NCBI GenBank assembly: GCA_965248075.1 | Contig: CBDFIL010000003.1 | Location: forward strand, 2,356,001 to 2,420,000 | Length of the DNA: 64,000 nt | Source: VXNE01 sp965248075 | GTDB taxonomy: Bacteria > Pseudomonadota > Gammaproteobacteria > Pseudomonadales > Azotimanducaceae | Direction: 5' to 3' | Shown: positions 17,401-24,993 of the stretch, in pieces | Layout: each line of letters opens with the position of its first letter | How positions within the stretch are numbered: position 1 is the stretch's first letter | Program-made: the position numbers and the translations under genes | Notes under the pieces: model-generated | Told to the model about the DNA's origin: nothing | Database searches by the model: none | What the model saw: only the letters and a program-made list of their open reading frames with translations

Positions 17401-20400
17401 CAAACCGCCGTGATGCGGTGCGAGAACTCGCGCCGTACGCTGGTTGTCCCGACTGCGGAGACGGCATTGTGGGTCAAGGTGCCATGCCTCGATCTTGCGG
17501 CGCAGGATCGCTACGTGGAACACGAACCCGGGCGTCCGACGTGGGCCGGCCGCCTGTATCGCGAGGCGACCATCCGCCGCATCGTTTCGGCGGAGCATAC
17601 GGCCTTGGTCGCGCGGGAGGAGCGGGATCGCCTGCAAGAGCGGTTCGCCGCTTCGGAGGTGGATCCCTGGGAGCCGAATCTACTTTCTGCGACCCCGACG
17701 CTGGAACTCGGCGTGGACATCGGCGACCTGTCCACCGTCGTACTGTGTTCTGTGCCACCGACTCCCGTGAACTACGTGCAGCGTACCGGGCGCGCCGGAC
17801 GGCGTGACGGGAACGCGCTGACGTTGACGGTCGCCACGGGCCAACCGCACGACCTGTACTACTACGCCGAGCCCCTGGAGATGCTCGGCAGTCGCATCGC
17901 CCCGCCTGGGATCTTCCTGAATGCGCCGGCTGTGCTGGAACGGCAACTCACGGCGTTCTGTCTGGACTGTTGGGTGGCCGGCGGCGTCGAGGAGAATGCC
18001 GTGCCGCGAACGGTCCGACCCGTGCTGGACAATGTGGAGAAGTCCAACGCCGAGGGATTCCCCTACCCGTTGTTTGAGTTCGTGGTGAAGACGGGGGACG
18101 AGCTCCTGGCGCGTTTCTTCGCCGCATTCGAGTCGCGCACCGGTTTGGATGACGATCTCGACGATACCTCCCGACAGTACCTGCGTGCCTTCCTGCATGG
18201 CGGGGACCAGGAAGAGTCGTTGCGCTGGCGCATCTTGAGACGGCTGACGGAAGTGGTTGAGGATCGAAAGTCTCTGCGGAACGACGTCGAGACCCTGGGG
18301 CGCCGCATCAGGGCGCTACGGCTTGCCCCGTCCGACCAGGCCAACGAAGCGAACCTCAAGGAGCTCTCCGACGAGCGGCAGGCCCTGCAGCGGCTGCTCC
18401 GCAACATGAACGGTCGGGAGACCTTCGGGTTCCTCACGGACGAGGGTCTCCTGCCCAACTACGCGTTCCCGGAACAGGGAGTGACGCTGAACTCCGTGAT
18501 CTACCGCCGGCGTCAGGGTGAGGGTGGCGAGGACGAAGACGAAGCGCTCGTGTTCGATTACCTGCGCCCTGCCGTCGCGGCGCTCGGCGAATTTGCGCCG
18601 GAGAACGAGTTCTACGCCGGTGGCCGTCGGGTAACCATTCAGCGCATTGACACCCGTGTATCGCCCATCGAGAAGTGGCGGTTGTGCCCGTCCTGTTCGT
18701 ATTGCGAGAACATCGACGCTGGCGACCGCCACGGTGCGTGTCCGCGTTGCGGCGATCCCCTTTGGGGCGATGCCGGCCAGAGCCGCGAGATGCTGCGCTT
18801 ACGCCTCGTGCATGCGGCGACTTCGGACAGGCGAAGCCGCATCATGGATGAACGCGACGACCGCGAACCGCTGTTCTACACCCGGCAGCTCGTAGCCGAC
18901 TTTGACCCGGCGTCGGTGTCGCGCGCTTTCGCTTCGGTAGGGGCCGACCGTCCGTTCGGCTTCGAGTACGTGCCTTCCGCAACCTTTCGGGAAATGAACT
19001 TCGGGCGCCTGGACGAGCTGGACTCGCCGACCGCCTTCGCTGGAGAGCGGATGCCGCGCAAGGGATTCTCTCTGTGTCGCCGGTGCGGCGGCGTGCAGGG
19101 AGCCGACGGTGAAGTGCGGCACACGCGGGCGTGCGGGACACGCGGTGGAGGAACGCCGGGCGACTCCCTTACGCCGGGGAGTGCCGCCAGCGAACCGGCC
19201 ATCGCGGACTGCCTCTACCTGTATCGCGAATTTCGGTCGGAAGCCGTGCGGATGCTGATCCCCGCGGCTGGCGGCATCGACCCCGAGCGGCGCATCAGTT
19301 CGTTCATCGCCGCGTTGGAACTGGGCTTGCGGCGGCGGTTCGCCGGGGCCGTGGAACATCTGCGGGTCATGACCTGCAAGTTCCCGGCAGCGGAATCCGG
19401 GGCCGACCTGACCTTCCTCATGCTCTACGACACGGTACCGGGCGGCACCGGGTACCTGAAGCAGATGATGAACGACCCGAGTAACGTACTGGGCATCTTC
19501 CAGCTCGCGCGGGACGCCATTTCGGAGTGCGAGTGCAACAGCGACCCGGCCAAGGACGGCTGCTACCGTTGCGTGTACGCGTATCGGCGCAGCCACGAGA
19601 TGGCGAGTACCTCCCGCGACACGGCGCTCGCGCTGATGAATGAGATCCTTGAGCAGGCGGAGCATCTGGAGGAGGTACCCGGGTTGCGCTCGGTGAAAGT
19701 GAACCCGCTGCTCGAGAGCGAGTTGGAAGCCCGCTTCGTCGAGGCGCTGGGGCGCATGGAGGTCGACGGGAAGCCTCTGCGGGTGCGCCAGGATGTGGTT
19801 GGGGGTAAACCTGGTTTCGTCCTGACGGCTCCGGGGCAGACATGGTTCATGGAGGCACAGCCGCAACTGCGCGAGTCGGCTGGCGTTGCGATCGCGAGTC
19901 GCCCGGACTTCGTGATTCGGTCCGCACGGGAGTCTGCGGCTCGGCCGCCGGTGGCAGTCTTCATGGACGGCTTCGAGTACCACCGGGACAAGACCGATGA
20001 GGACTCCGCGAAGCGCATGGCCCTGGTGCGTGCCGGCTACCTGGTCTGGTCGTTGACTTGGCATGATCTCGAGATCGCCTTGGGGAAGGGTGACGACGTT
20101 GCCGATCTGCTTGGCGGCGACGAGGGACGGATGGCGCAGCTACAGGGAAAACTGGACACTCGTTGGGAAACCAGCCTGGTGCGCTCCCGGCTGGCGGCTC
20201 CGTCCCTGACGTTGCTCGTTCGCTACTTGCAGAATCCAGACTCCGAAGCGTGGAAGCGGGCCGTGTTCACGGAGTTGCTGCGCCTCTTCGAACCGGAGAC
20301 CATGCTGGACAAAGGCCTTCGGCGCGCACTTGTCGAGTCGGCGGAAGGGCTGCCGGGCGCCGTGCAGGATGTGTTGAGCGCGCTGCCCGAAGAAGCGGCC

Positions 20401-21000
20401 TTTGCCGGGCGGGGCGCGTGGTGCGGGACGCCGCCTGACTACGCGGAACTCTTCCTCGCGGTGCCGCTGGATGCCATTCAAGCGGCGGAGCCGAACGCCA
20501 TGACCGTCATCCTGCACCTGAACGACGCGGCGTCCACGGGCCACCAAGACTACAGGCGGGAGTGGAACGGAGTCTTGCGCCTGTACAACCTGCTGCAGTT
20601 TCTTCCCGACAGTTGGTGGACAACGACGCGTGGGGTCAAGCGTGACCTATATCCCGAATTCGACTCTGTCGACACGGACTTGCTCACGCCTGGGATGGAA
20701 GCGTGGGAGCAAGCGATCTCTCTGGCGGCGACGGAGGTCGCACCCACGATGCGATCGCTCGCCGCCGAAGGGATTCCACCTCCGGAAGTCGGCTTTGAGT
20801 TGACGGATGCCTCGGGGCAGGTGTTGGCCGAAGCCGAACTGGGTTGGGAAGGCGAGCAGGTCGCTGTTCTGATGCCCGGCCAGCAAAGCCAGCCTTTCGT
20901 GGACTATGGTTGGCGCACGTTCCTCCAGGACACGGCGGACCTGACTAGGCCCCTGGCGGATGCCCTGGGTGGCGAGTCGGAGGCTGGTGGACGAAGATGA
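14440..21000 (+). CDS. Giant YprA/DrmA-DrmB-like helicase with DUF1998 (MZB) cluster and nuclease-like C terminus
   Basis: 2,186 residues from ATG 14440 (MIPSTLAAEV); ATG 14374 and TTG 14350 are alternatives, with no clear ribosome site at any of them. RecA-1 has Walker A TGTGSGKTE (Lys ~101), DELH at ~226-229 and GTSATIG at ~260. A long insertion with zinc-ribbon pairs (CRECH, CGACG, CPGCG, CPYCG) precedes RecA-2. RecA-2 starts near KVIAFSDNVQDAAHRG (~690) and ends with ELGVDIGDL (~1088) and QRTGRAGRRDG (~1113). A second zinc region (CPSC, CPRCG) and the DUF1998 cluster C-x-C...C-x2-C (Cys ~1697, 1699, 1708, 1711) follow. At ~1820-1880, PDFVIR...VAVFMDGFEYH...K...L...GYLVW resembles a Vsr/DUF559-type nuclease. 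In DISARM, DrmA and DrmB are separate proteins; here both functions seem joined. It probably unwinds and cuts unmodified invading DNA. Confidence 0.82.
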   Translation: MIPSTLAAEVTDALRDFLSTAFGPSNPPLSSVMDDFLANEENLLKAPYLSLDLPFERAPEGGEPFRDTPLGFTPYRHQRTAFDRLRAGRSTVIATGTGSGKTECFLYPALDYCRQHAGNPGVKAILVYPMNALASDQARRIARIVNGTPSLQGKVTAGLYVGETGASPRERMTADHLIENREALRERPPDILLTNYKMLDLLLTRPIDFPLWRYNTPGMVRYLVVDELHTFDGAQGTDLACLIRRLRARLWTDDRLICVGTSATIGGEEDREAILDYVSSVFHQRFDAEAIVVEARQRIDDFLGDAIISAYLVPRSDLATVLDPAGYDSLEDYIRAQHELFFGQVPAGAFEAIEWRLALGQRLREHAAFVNLLRVLDGTKPVSLDLVVERLQRSLPVSSSSEAKHVLNALCALISVAREREGTAPDAPVRPLLNVKVHLWVRELRRMVCSVWEVAEESSGTGEEGARMASVESDVDNGPVGAPAGGEGATAPSGADDDSGQLSDLAKRRLRYSDDLKSDEESVHLPLVQCRECHATGWGCVKHAVENHVSQDLRVFYNRFFLRDVDVNYLFPLRADEEPPSGVPGRENRVCGACGYVAEPSARVCPGCGQGRLTRVYRPNSVRARRRGQGEPGMGESQGYARRTRELSRDCPYCGAREALIILGARASSLLSTALAQTFASRHNDDRKVIAFSDNVQDAAHRGSFFAARTWRNGIRAAIAQVIAEQDGISLADLPDRVVTWWGDARENPRAFDRERFISEFIAPDRLWLRDFETLKERGALPAGSTLLALVQRRLRWDALAELTFGSAIGRTLERTQTAAVGVDREALDQACEAALVRVREEFGELRGIDVLQVRSLLLGILRRMKDRGAVESPMFGPYLDGGGNPYAFQDLALQDFGHRSALPVFPGQAAGRDGIEALVGSRRRSWYHSWTEKVLTPVHVLGATRNAGDVLRVAMGALVAAGLVGVLPAGRTQVWALRPERFYVTVQTAVMRCENSRRTLVVPTAETALWVKVPCLDLAAQDRYVEHEPGRPTWAGRLYREATIRRIVSAEHTALVAREERDRLQERFAASEVDPWEPNLLSATPTLELGVDIGDLSTVVLCSVPPTPVNYVQRTGRAGRRDGNALTLTVATGQPHDLYYYAEPLEMLGSRIAPPGIFLNAPAVLERQLTAFCLDCWVAGGVEENAVPRTVRPVLDNVEKSNAEGFPYPLFEFVVKTGDELLARFFAAFESRTGLDDDLDDTSRQYLRAFLHGGDQEESLRWRILRRLTEVVEDRKSLRNDVETLGRRIRALRLAPSDQANEANLKELSDERQALQRLLRNMNGRETFGFLTDEGLLPNYAFPEQGVTLNSVIYRRRQGEGGEDEDEALVFDYLRPAVAALGEFAPENEFYAGGRRVTIQRIDTRVSPIEKWRLCPSCSYCENIDAGDRHGACPRCGDPLWGDAGQSREMLRLRLVHAATSDRRSRIMDERDDREPLFYTRQLVADFDPASVSRAFASVGADRPFGFEYVPSATFREMNFGRLDELDSPTAFAGERMPRKGFSLCRRCGGVQGADGEVRHTRACGTRGGGTPGDSLTPGSAASEPAIADCLYLYREFRSEAVRMLIPAAGGIDPERRISSFIAALELGLRRRFAGAVEHLRVMTCKFPAAESGADLTFLMLYDTVPGGTGYLKQMMNDPSNVLGIFQLARDAISECECNSDPAKDGCYRCVYAYRRSHEMASTSRDTALALMNEILEQAEHLEEVPGLRSVKVNPLLESELEARFVEALGRMEVDGKPLRVRQDVVGGKPGFVLTAPGQTWFMEAQPQLRESAGVAIASRPDFVIRSARESAARPPVAVFMDGFEYHRDKTDEDSAKRMALVRAGYLVWSLTWHDLEIALGKGDDVADLLGGDEGRMAQLQGKLDTRWETSLVRSRLAAPSLTLLVRYLQNPDSEAWKRAVFTELLRLFEPETMLDKGLRRALVESAEGLPGAVQDVLSALPEEAAFAGRGAWCGTPPDYAELFLAVPLDAIQAAEPNAMTVILHLNDAASTGHQDYRREWNGVLRLYNLLQFLPDSWWTTTRGVKRDLYPEFDSVDTDLLTPGMEAWEQAISLAATEVAPTMRSLAAEGIPPPEVGFELTDASGQVLAEAELGWEGEQVAVLMPGQQSQPFVDYGWRTFLQDTADLTRPLADALGGESEAGGRR

Positions 21001-21040
21001 TCGAGCGGCCGAGGGCCTCACGAAGGATGGAAGCGCGACA

Positions 21041-23158
21041 GTGACAAGACCTCGAATGGCGATGTCGGCGGATTTCCTGGCCGCGTTCGCGAAGTTGCCG
21101 GGGACGCAGCAACGTGCCGTGCGGGCCATGATCTCGCGGTTCGACCGCGATTCCACGGCGTCCGGCCTCAACTACGAGAAGATCGCGAACGCGAAGGACG
21201 CCAACATGCGCTCGTTGCGCATCGATGGGGGGTACCGGGCGATCATCTTGAAGCCTGCCCAGGGCAACGTGCACATGCTGTTGTGGGCGGACAAGCACGA
21301 CGAGGCGTACCAATGGGCGATGCGCCACCGCTGCAGCATCAATGCCGAAACGGGCGCACTTCAGGTGTACCAGCCTCGGCAGCCGGCAGAGGTTGCGGTC
21401 GAACCCGTATCGGTTGAGCAGCCGGGAATGTTCGCTCCACTGAAGGATCGAGAACTGGTTCGCTTGGGCGTGCCGGCGGACATGACCGCGGAAGTTCGCG
21501 AGATTCGTAGCGAGGCCGAACTGGACGACGTTGCAGACCGGCTCCCTGTCGAGGCCTACGACGCCCTGTATCTCTATATGGCAGGCGATCCCTACGAAGA
21601 GATCGTCCTGGACCGGGAGATACCTTCGGAGAGCGTGGATATCGAGGACTTCGAGGTTGCGCTCACGCGCGACGATTCCCGCTCTCGATTCGTGGTCATC
21701 GAGGACGATCTGGAGCTCGAGGCCATGTTCAACGCGCCACTGGAACGCTGGCGCGTGTTCCTGCATCCCTCGCAGCGCCGCCTGGTGGAACGGCATTGGA
21801 ACGGACCGGTACGCGTGCTCGGCGGCGCCGGGACGGGCAAGACCGTCGTGGCCATGCATCGTGCGCGTTGGCTGGCGAGAGCGTTGCCGGCAGGTCAACG
21901 CATCCTGTTCACGACCCTCACCCGCAATCTGGCCGCCGACATCGAGAACAACCTGCGCGCCATCTGCTCGCCGGAGGAGATGCAGCGGATCGAGGTCACG
22001 AACCTCGATCGTTGGGTGCAGCGCTTTCTGCGGGGTAAGCGATTTCGCTTCCGTCTCGTCTTCGGTCGCGACCGCGACGCCTGGCGTGCAGCGCTGGCGA
22101 AGAGACCCGGTGACTTGCCGCTTTCCGACGCCTTCTACAACGAGGAGTGGGAGCAGGTCATCCAGGCCAATGGCGTGACGACGCGAGAGGACTACCTTCG
22201 GATCCCTCGCGTCGGCCGCGGGGTGCGCATGAATCGGGGGTTGCGAGCCCGCGTGTGGTCGGTATTCGAGGAGTATCGCGCCCGGCTCGCCGAACGAGAG
22301 GTCATGGAGTTGATGGACTGTTACCGGGCCGCGACCGCTCTTCTGGAGCAGGAAGAGACGCGCGCCGGCTTTGAGGCCGTCATTGTCGACGAAGCGCAGG
22401 ACCTGGTGGCGCCCGCGTGGCGGCTCATCCGCGCACTCGTGCCTCGCGGGCAGGACGACCTGTTCATCGTGGGCGACGCTCACCAACGTATCTACTCGCG
22501 CCACCGTGTCATCCTCGGTCGTTGTGGCGTGGACATCCGTGGGCGGTCAAAGAAGCTTCGCCTGAACTACCGCACGACCGAGGAGACCCGCCGGTGGGCG
22601 GCCAACCTTCTGTCGGATCGCTCCATCGACAACCTTGACGGGGGGGTGGACGACAACAGCGGCGTGCGGTCGATCGCCAATGGGCCTGAGCCGAATCTGA
22701 AAGGATTCGAGACCCGGGACGATCAGACCACCTGGCTCGTTGGATACCTGACGGATCTCATGGATCGAGGGGAGACCTTACGGGGCATCTGTGTTGTCGC
22801 GCGCACGCGAAACGAACGCGATGTCCTTGCGGAGGAGCTGCAGGACGCCGGGTTGCCGGTCGAAGTGCTGGAGGCCGATGCCGACGATGATCCGACCACT
22901 GGCGTGCGTCTCGCCACGATGCATCGCGTCAAGGGCCTGGAGTTCGACCGTATGGTGATCGCCAGTGTGAACGACCGGTTGGTGCCTCTGGCAGTAGCCA
23001 TCGATGCCACGGACGTGGACAGTCCGGAGCGCACTGCGGCCGAAACGGCGGAACGCGCCTTGTTGTACGTCGCCGCCACTCGTGCCAAGAAGGAGCTGTC
23101 GGTGCTGAGTTTCGGGGCGCCGAGTCCGTTCCTGGCGGAGCTACAGAGCGACGCGTAG
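21041..23158 (+). CDS. UvrD/Rep-like helicase with RelE-like N-terminal domain
   Basis: 705 residues from GTG 21041; ATG 21056 (MAMSADFLAAF) is equally plausible, and an upstream ATG at 20960 would overlap the giant helicase by 41 bases. Residues ~5-95 resemble the RelE/ParE toxin fold: FLAAFAKLPGTQQRAVRAMI, MRSLRIDGGYRAIIL, HMLLWADKHDEAYQWA. After a linker come superfamily 1 helicase motifs: GGAGTGKTVVA (Lys ~267), IVDEAQDL (Asp ~450), LRLNYRTTEETR, MHRVKGLEFDRM and LLYVAATRAKKEL. Cotranscription with the giant helicase is likely because they are almost contiguous. Proteins of this type accompany several defence loci. Whether the RelE-like part cuts RNA or only binds is unknown; I could not identify its catalytic residues. 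Confidence 0.8.
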   Translation: MTRPRMAMSADFLAAFAKLPGTQQRAVRAMISRFDRDSTASGLNYEKIANAKDANMRSLRIDGGYRAIILKPAQGNVHMLLWADKHDEAYQWAMRHRCSINAETGALQVYQPRQPAEVAVEPVSVEQPGMFAPLKDRELVRLGVPADMTAEVREIRSEAELDDVADRLPVEAYDALYLYMAGDPYEEIVLDREIPSESVDIEDFEVALTRDDSRSRFVVIEDDLELEAMFNAPLERWRVFLHPSQRRLVERHWNGPVRVLGGAGTGKTVVAMHRARWLARALPAGQRILFTTLTRNLAADIENNLRAICSPEEMQRIEVTNLDRWVQRFLRGKRFRFRLVFGRDRDAWRAALAKRPGDLPLSDAFYNEEWEQVIQANGVTTREDYLRIPRVGRGVRMNRGLRARVWSVFEEYRARLAEREVMELMDCYRAATALLEQEETRAGFEAVIVDEAQDLVAPAWRLIRALVPRGQDDLFIVGDAHQRIYSRHRVILGRCGVDIRGRSKKLRLNYRTTEETRRWAANLLSDRSIDNLDGGVDDNSGVRSIANGPEPNLKGFETRDDQTTWLVGYLTDLMDRGETLRGICVVARTRNERDVLAEELQDAGLPVEVLEADADDDPTTGVRLATMHRVKGLEFDRMVIASVNDRLVPLAVAIDATDVDSPERTAAETAERALLYVAATRAKKELSVLSFGAPSPFLAELQSDA

Positions 23159-23273
23159 GTCTGGTCTTCGTAAGGCGCCGGACCCTCAGCTGCTCGCAGC
23201 CCGAATAGCCCTTGATGCGTGACGGGCCTCGGGAAACAATCTTGTGGGTTGATTCGGACAGTAGAGGCTTCCA

Positions 23274-23528
23274 ATGGCGGCGTGGTCGATGCGGGACGCC
23301 CGGCAGCGTTTCAGCGCCGTGGTCAGAGCGGCGGTGGAAGGGACGCCGCAACGGGTGACGCGGTGGGGTAAGGCGGCGGTTGTCGTGCTCTCCGTGGCGG
23401 AGTACGAGCGGCTCAAGCAGATCGAGAGTGCGCAGGCCGCCAGCCTTGCGGACCTCTTGCTGGCGATGCCCCAGGACGATGGGGTCTTCGAAAGGGAGGC
23501 GGACGGTCTTCGGAACGGCGACTCGTGA
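23274..23528 (+). CDS. Orphan Phd/YefM-type antitoxin
   Basis: 84 residues. The N terminus, WSMRDARQRFSAVVRAAVEGTPQRVTRWGKAAVVVLSVAEYERL, is the Phd/YefM DNA-binding fold with the usual 'T..G..aaVVls..eY..L' ending. A short C-terminal helix (LADLLLAMPQDD) would bind the toxin. In such pairs a VapC- or Doc-type toxin normally overlaps the antitoxin stop. Here a GTG overlaps the stop, but the frame after it (TILTGWRCG) is not a PIN or Doc start and soon runs antisense to the CoA-transferase gene. The toxin seems to have been lost at the right edge of the defence island. Confidence 0.75.
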   Translation: MAAWSMRDARQRFSAVVRAAVEGTPQRVTRWGKAAVVVLSVAEYERLKQIESAQAASLADLLLAMPQDDGVFEREADGLRNGDS

Positions 23529-23557
23529 CGATTTTGACCGGATGGCGGTGCGGTTCG

Positions 23558-24772
23558 TCAGGCAGCCCCGTTCCAGCGAATCACGCCGGCCTGGTGCAGC
23601 TTGTGCAGCTCGTCGGCATCGATGCCCAGACCGTCGCCGAGCACTTCCCCCGTGTGCTCGCCGAGCAGCGGCGCGGGCTTGATCGGTACTTGTGACTTGG
23701 ACAGGCGCGGCGCGAAGCCGAGCAGCGGTACCTCGCCATGCATGGGATGGTCCAGGTGATGGACGAAGCCGCGCTCGACCAGATGCCGGTCGGTGTGCAG
23801 TTCGCCGGTGTCCAGACACGCCGAGCAGGGTACGCCGGCGCCGCCCAGGGTCTCCATGACCTCCTGTTTGGTGCGTTCGCGCGTCCAGGACGCGACCTTC
23901 TCGAAGAGCTCCTGGCCGTGGGTCGTCCGCGTCTGCAGGTCCGTGAAGCGGTCGTCGACCAGCAGGTCGGGACGGTCCATGGCCACGCACAGGCTGTCCC
24001 AGTGTCCGTCGGTGACGGGCATCACGTAGGCAAAATCGTTGGGGCCGAACGGCTTGCACGGGTAGAGGTCCACCGGGGGTAATCCGCCGGACGCCCCGGT
24101 GCGGTCACACGCCTGGGTGCCCCACTTGGAGCCGATCGCCACGCGCGTGCGCATGAAGTAGGTCATCGCCTCCTGCATGGAGATCTCGATCTGCTGGCCC
24201 TCGCCGGTGCGCAGGCGTTGCACGTAGGCGGCCAGGATCGACATGGCGAGCTGCACGCCCGTGCCGGAGTCGCCGGTGGTGGGGCCGGGAATGACGGGCG
24301 GCCGGCCCGCTTCGCCCGTGACGGAGAAGGCGCCCGCGGCGGCCTGGGCGATCATGTCGTAGCTCTTGAAATCGGAATAGGGGCCTGAAGTTCCGAAGCC
24401 CTTGAGGCGCGCATAGATGAGGGGCGGGTGGGCGGCCTTGAGGGTCTCGTAGTCGAGTTGCAGGCGTTCGATCACGCCGGGTCCGTAGTTCTCCACGAAC
24501 ACGTCGAAGCCGGGCAGGAGCCGCATGAAGAGGTCGCGGCCTTCCGTGCTGCGCAGGTTGATGGCGACGCTGCGCTTGTTGGCGTTCCAGTTGCAGAAGT
24601 AGGCCGAGTACTGCATGTTCTCGCTGCGGCCCACCGCCCGCCCGGGGTCGCCGTGCTCCGGCGCCTCGACCTTCACGACGTCCGCTCCGAACCAGGCTAG
24701 CGCCTGCGTGCACGAGGTGCCCGCCTCGTACTGGGTCATGTCGAGGACCCTCATTCCATCCAGAGCGGGCAT
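23558..24772 (-). CDS. CaiB/BaiF-family (family III) CoA transferase
   Basis: 404 residues from ATG 24772 (MPALDGMRVLDMTQYEAG); a longer frame reaches 24832, but the family starts here. Family III marks are VLDMT near the start, GADVVKVE, RSVAINL, VFVENYGPGVIERL and the catalytic Asp at ~168 in GDSGTGVQLA, which forms the acyl anhydride and CoA thioester intermediates. These enzymes move CoA between an acyl-CoA and a free carboxylic acid such as carnitine, formate or bile acids. The substrate cannot be told from sequence. The gene is divergent from the symporter across about 220 bp and marks the return to metabolic genes after the defence island. Confidence 0.9.
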   Translation of the reverse strand: MPALDGMRVLDMTQYEAGTSCTQALAWFGADVVKVEAPEHGDPGRAVGRSENMQYSAYFCNWNANKRSVAINLRSTEGRDLFMRLLPGFDVFVENYGPGVIERLQLDYETLKAAHPPLIYARLKGFGTSGPYSDFKSYDMIAQAAAGAFSVTGEAGRPPVIPGPTTGDSGTGVQLAMSILAAYVQRLRTGEGQQIEISMQEAMTYFMRTRVAIGSKWGTQACDRTGASGGLPPVDLYPCKPFGPNDFAYVMPVTDGHWDSLCVAMDRPDLLVDDRFTDLQTRTTHGQELFEKVASWTRERTKQEVMETLGGAGVPCSACLDTGELHTDRHLVERGFVHHLDHPMHGEVPLLGFAPRLSKSQVPIKPAPLLGEHTGEVLGDGLGIDADELHKLHQAGVIRWNGAA

Positions 24773-24881
24773 CCGGAGCCTCCCGATTGCGATGCGCGAG
24801 AACGAGTAGCGGAATGTACTCCCTTGCCGCATTGCGGGACAGTCCCGGGCGCGGGCGTTGGCTCCGTGCGCCCGAAGCCGG

Positions 24882-24911
24882 TTGACACGATGCGGCTCTG
24901 CATCGTCTCTT
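24882..24911 (+). promoter_or_regulatory. Possible symporter promoter with overlapping inverted repeat
   Basis: A perfect -35 hexamer TTGACA (24882-24887) is followed at once by the inverted repeat CGATGC-N6-GCATCG (24888-24905), and a weak -10 candidate TCTCTT at 24906-24911. The palindrome fills the spacer, where a repressor would act. It sits in the divergent region between the CoA transferase and the symporter. Confidence 0.4.
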
Positions 24912-24993
24912 TACCGACGCGGAGGCGCGACCCGCTCAAGGTCGGTCACCCGCTCGCTGCAGTTCGCTCGCAACCGACCTGGAGATCAGACGG

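Noticed and set aside
20945..22504. 519-residue open frame on the - strand
   Set aside because: It is fully antisense to the UvrD helicase gene, which has all its motifs. Its own translation is Arg/His-rich with no family signature. Such shadows are common in GC-rich DNA.
1..23158. Calling the island canonical class 1 DISARM
   Set aside because: No DrmC phospholipase gene is present, DrmA and DrmB functions seem to be in one protein, and the SNF2 gene is only partly visible. The term DISARM-related is as far as the sequence allows.
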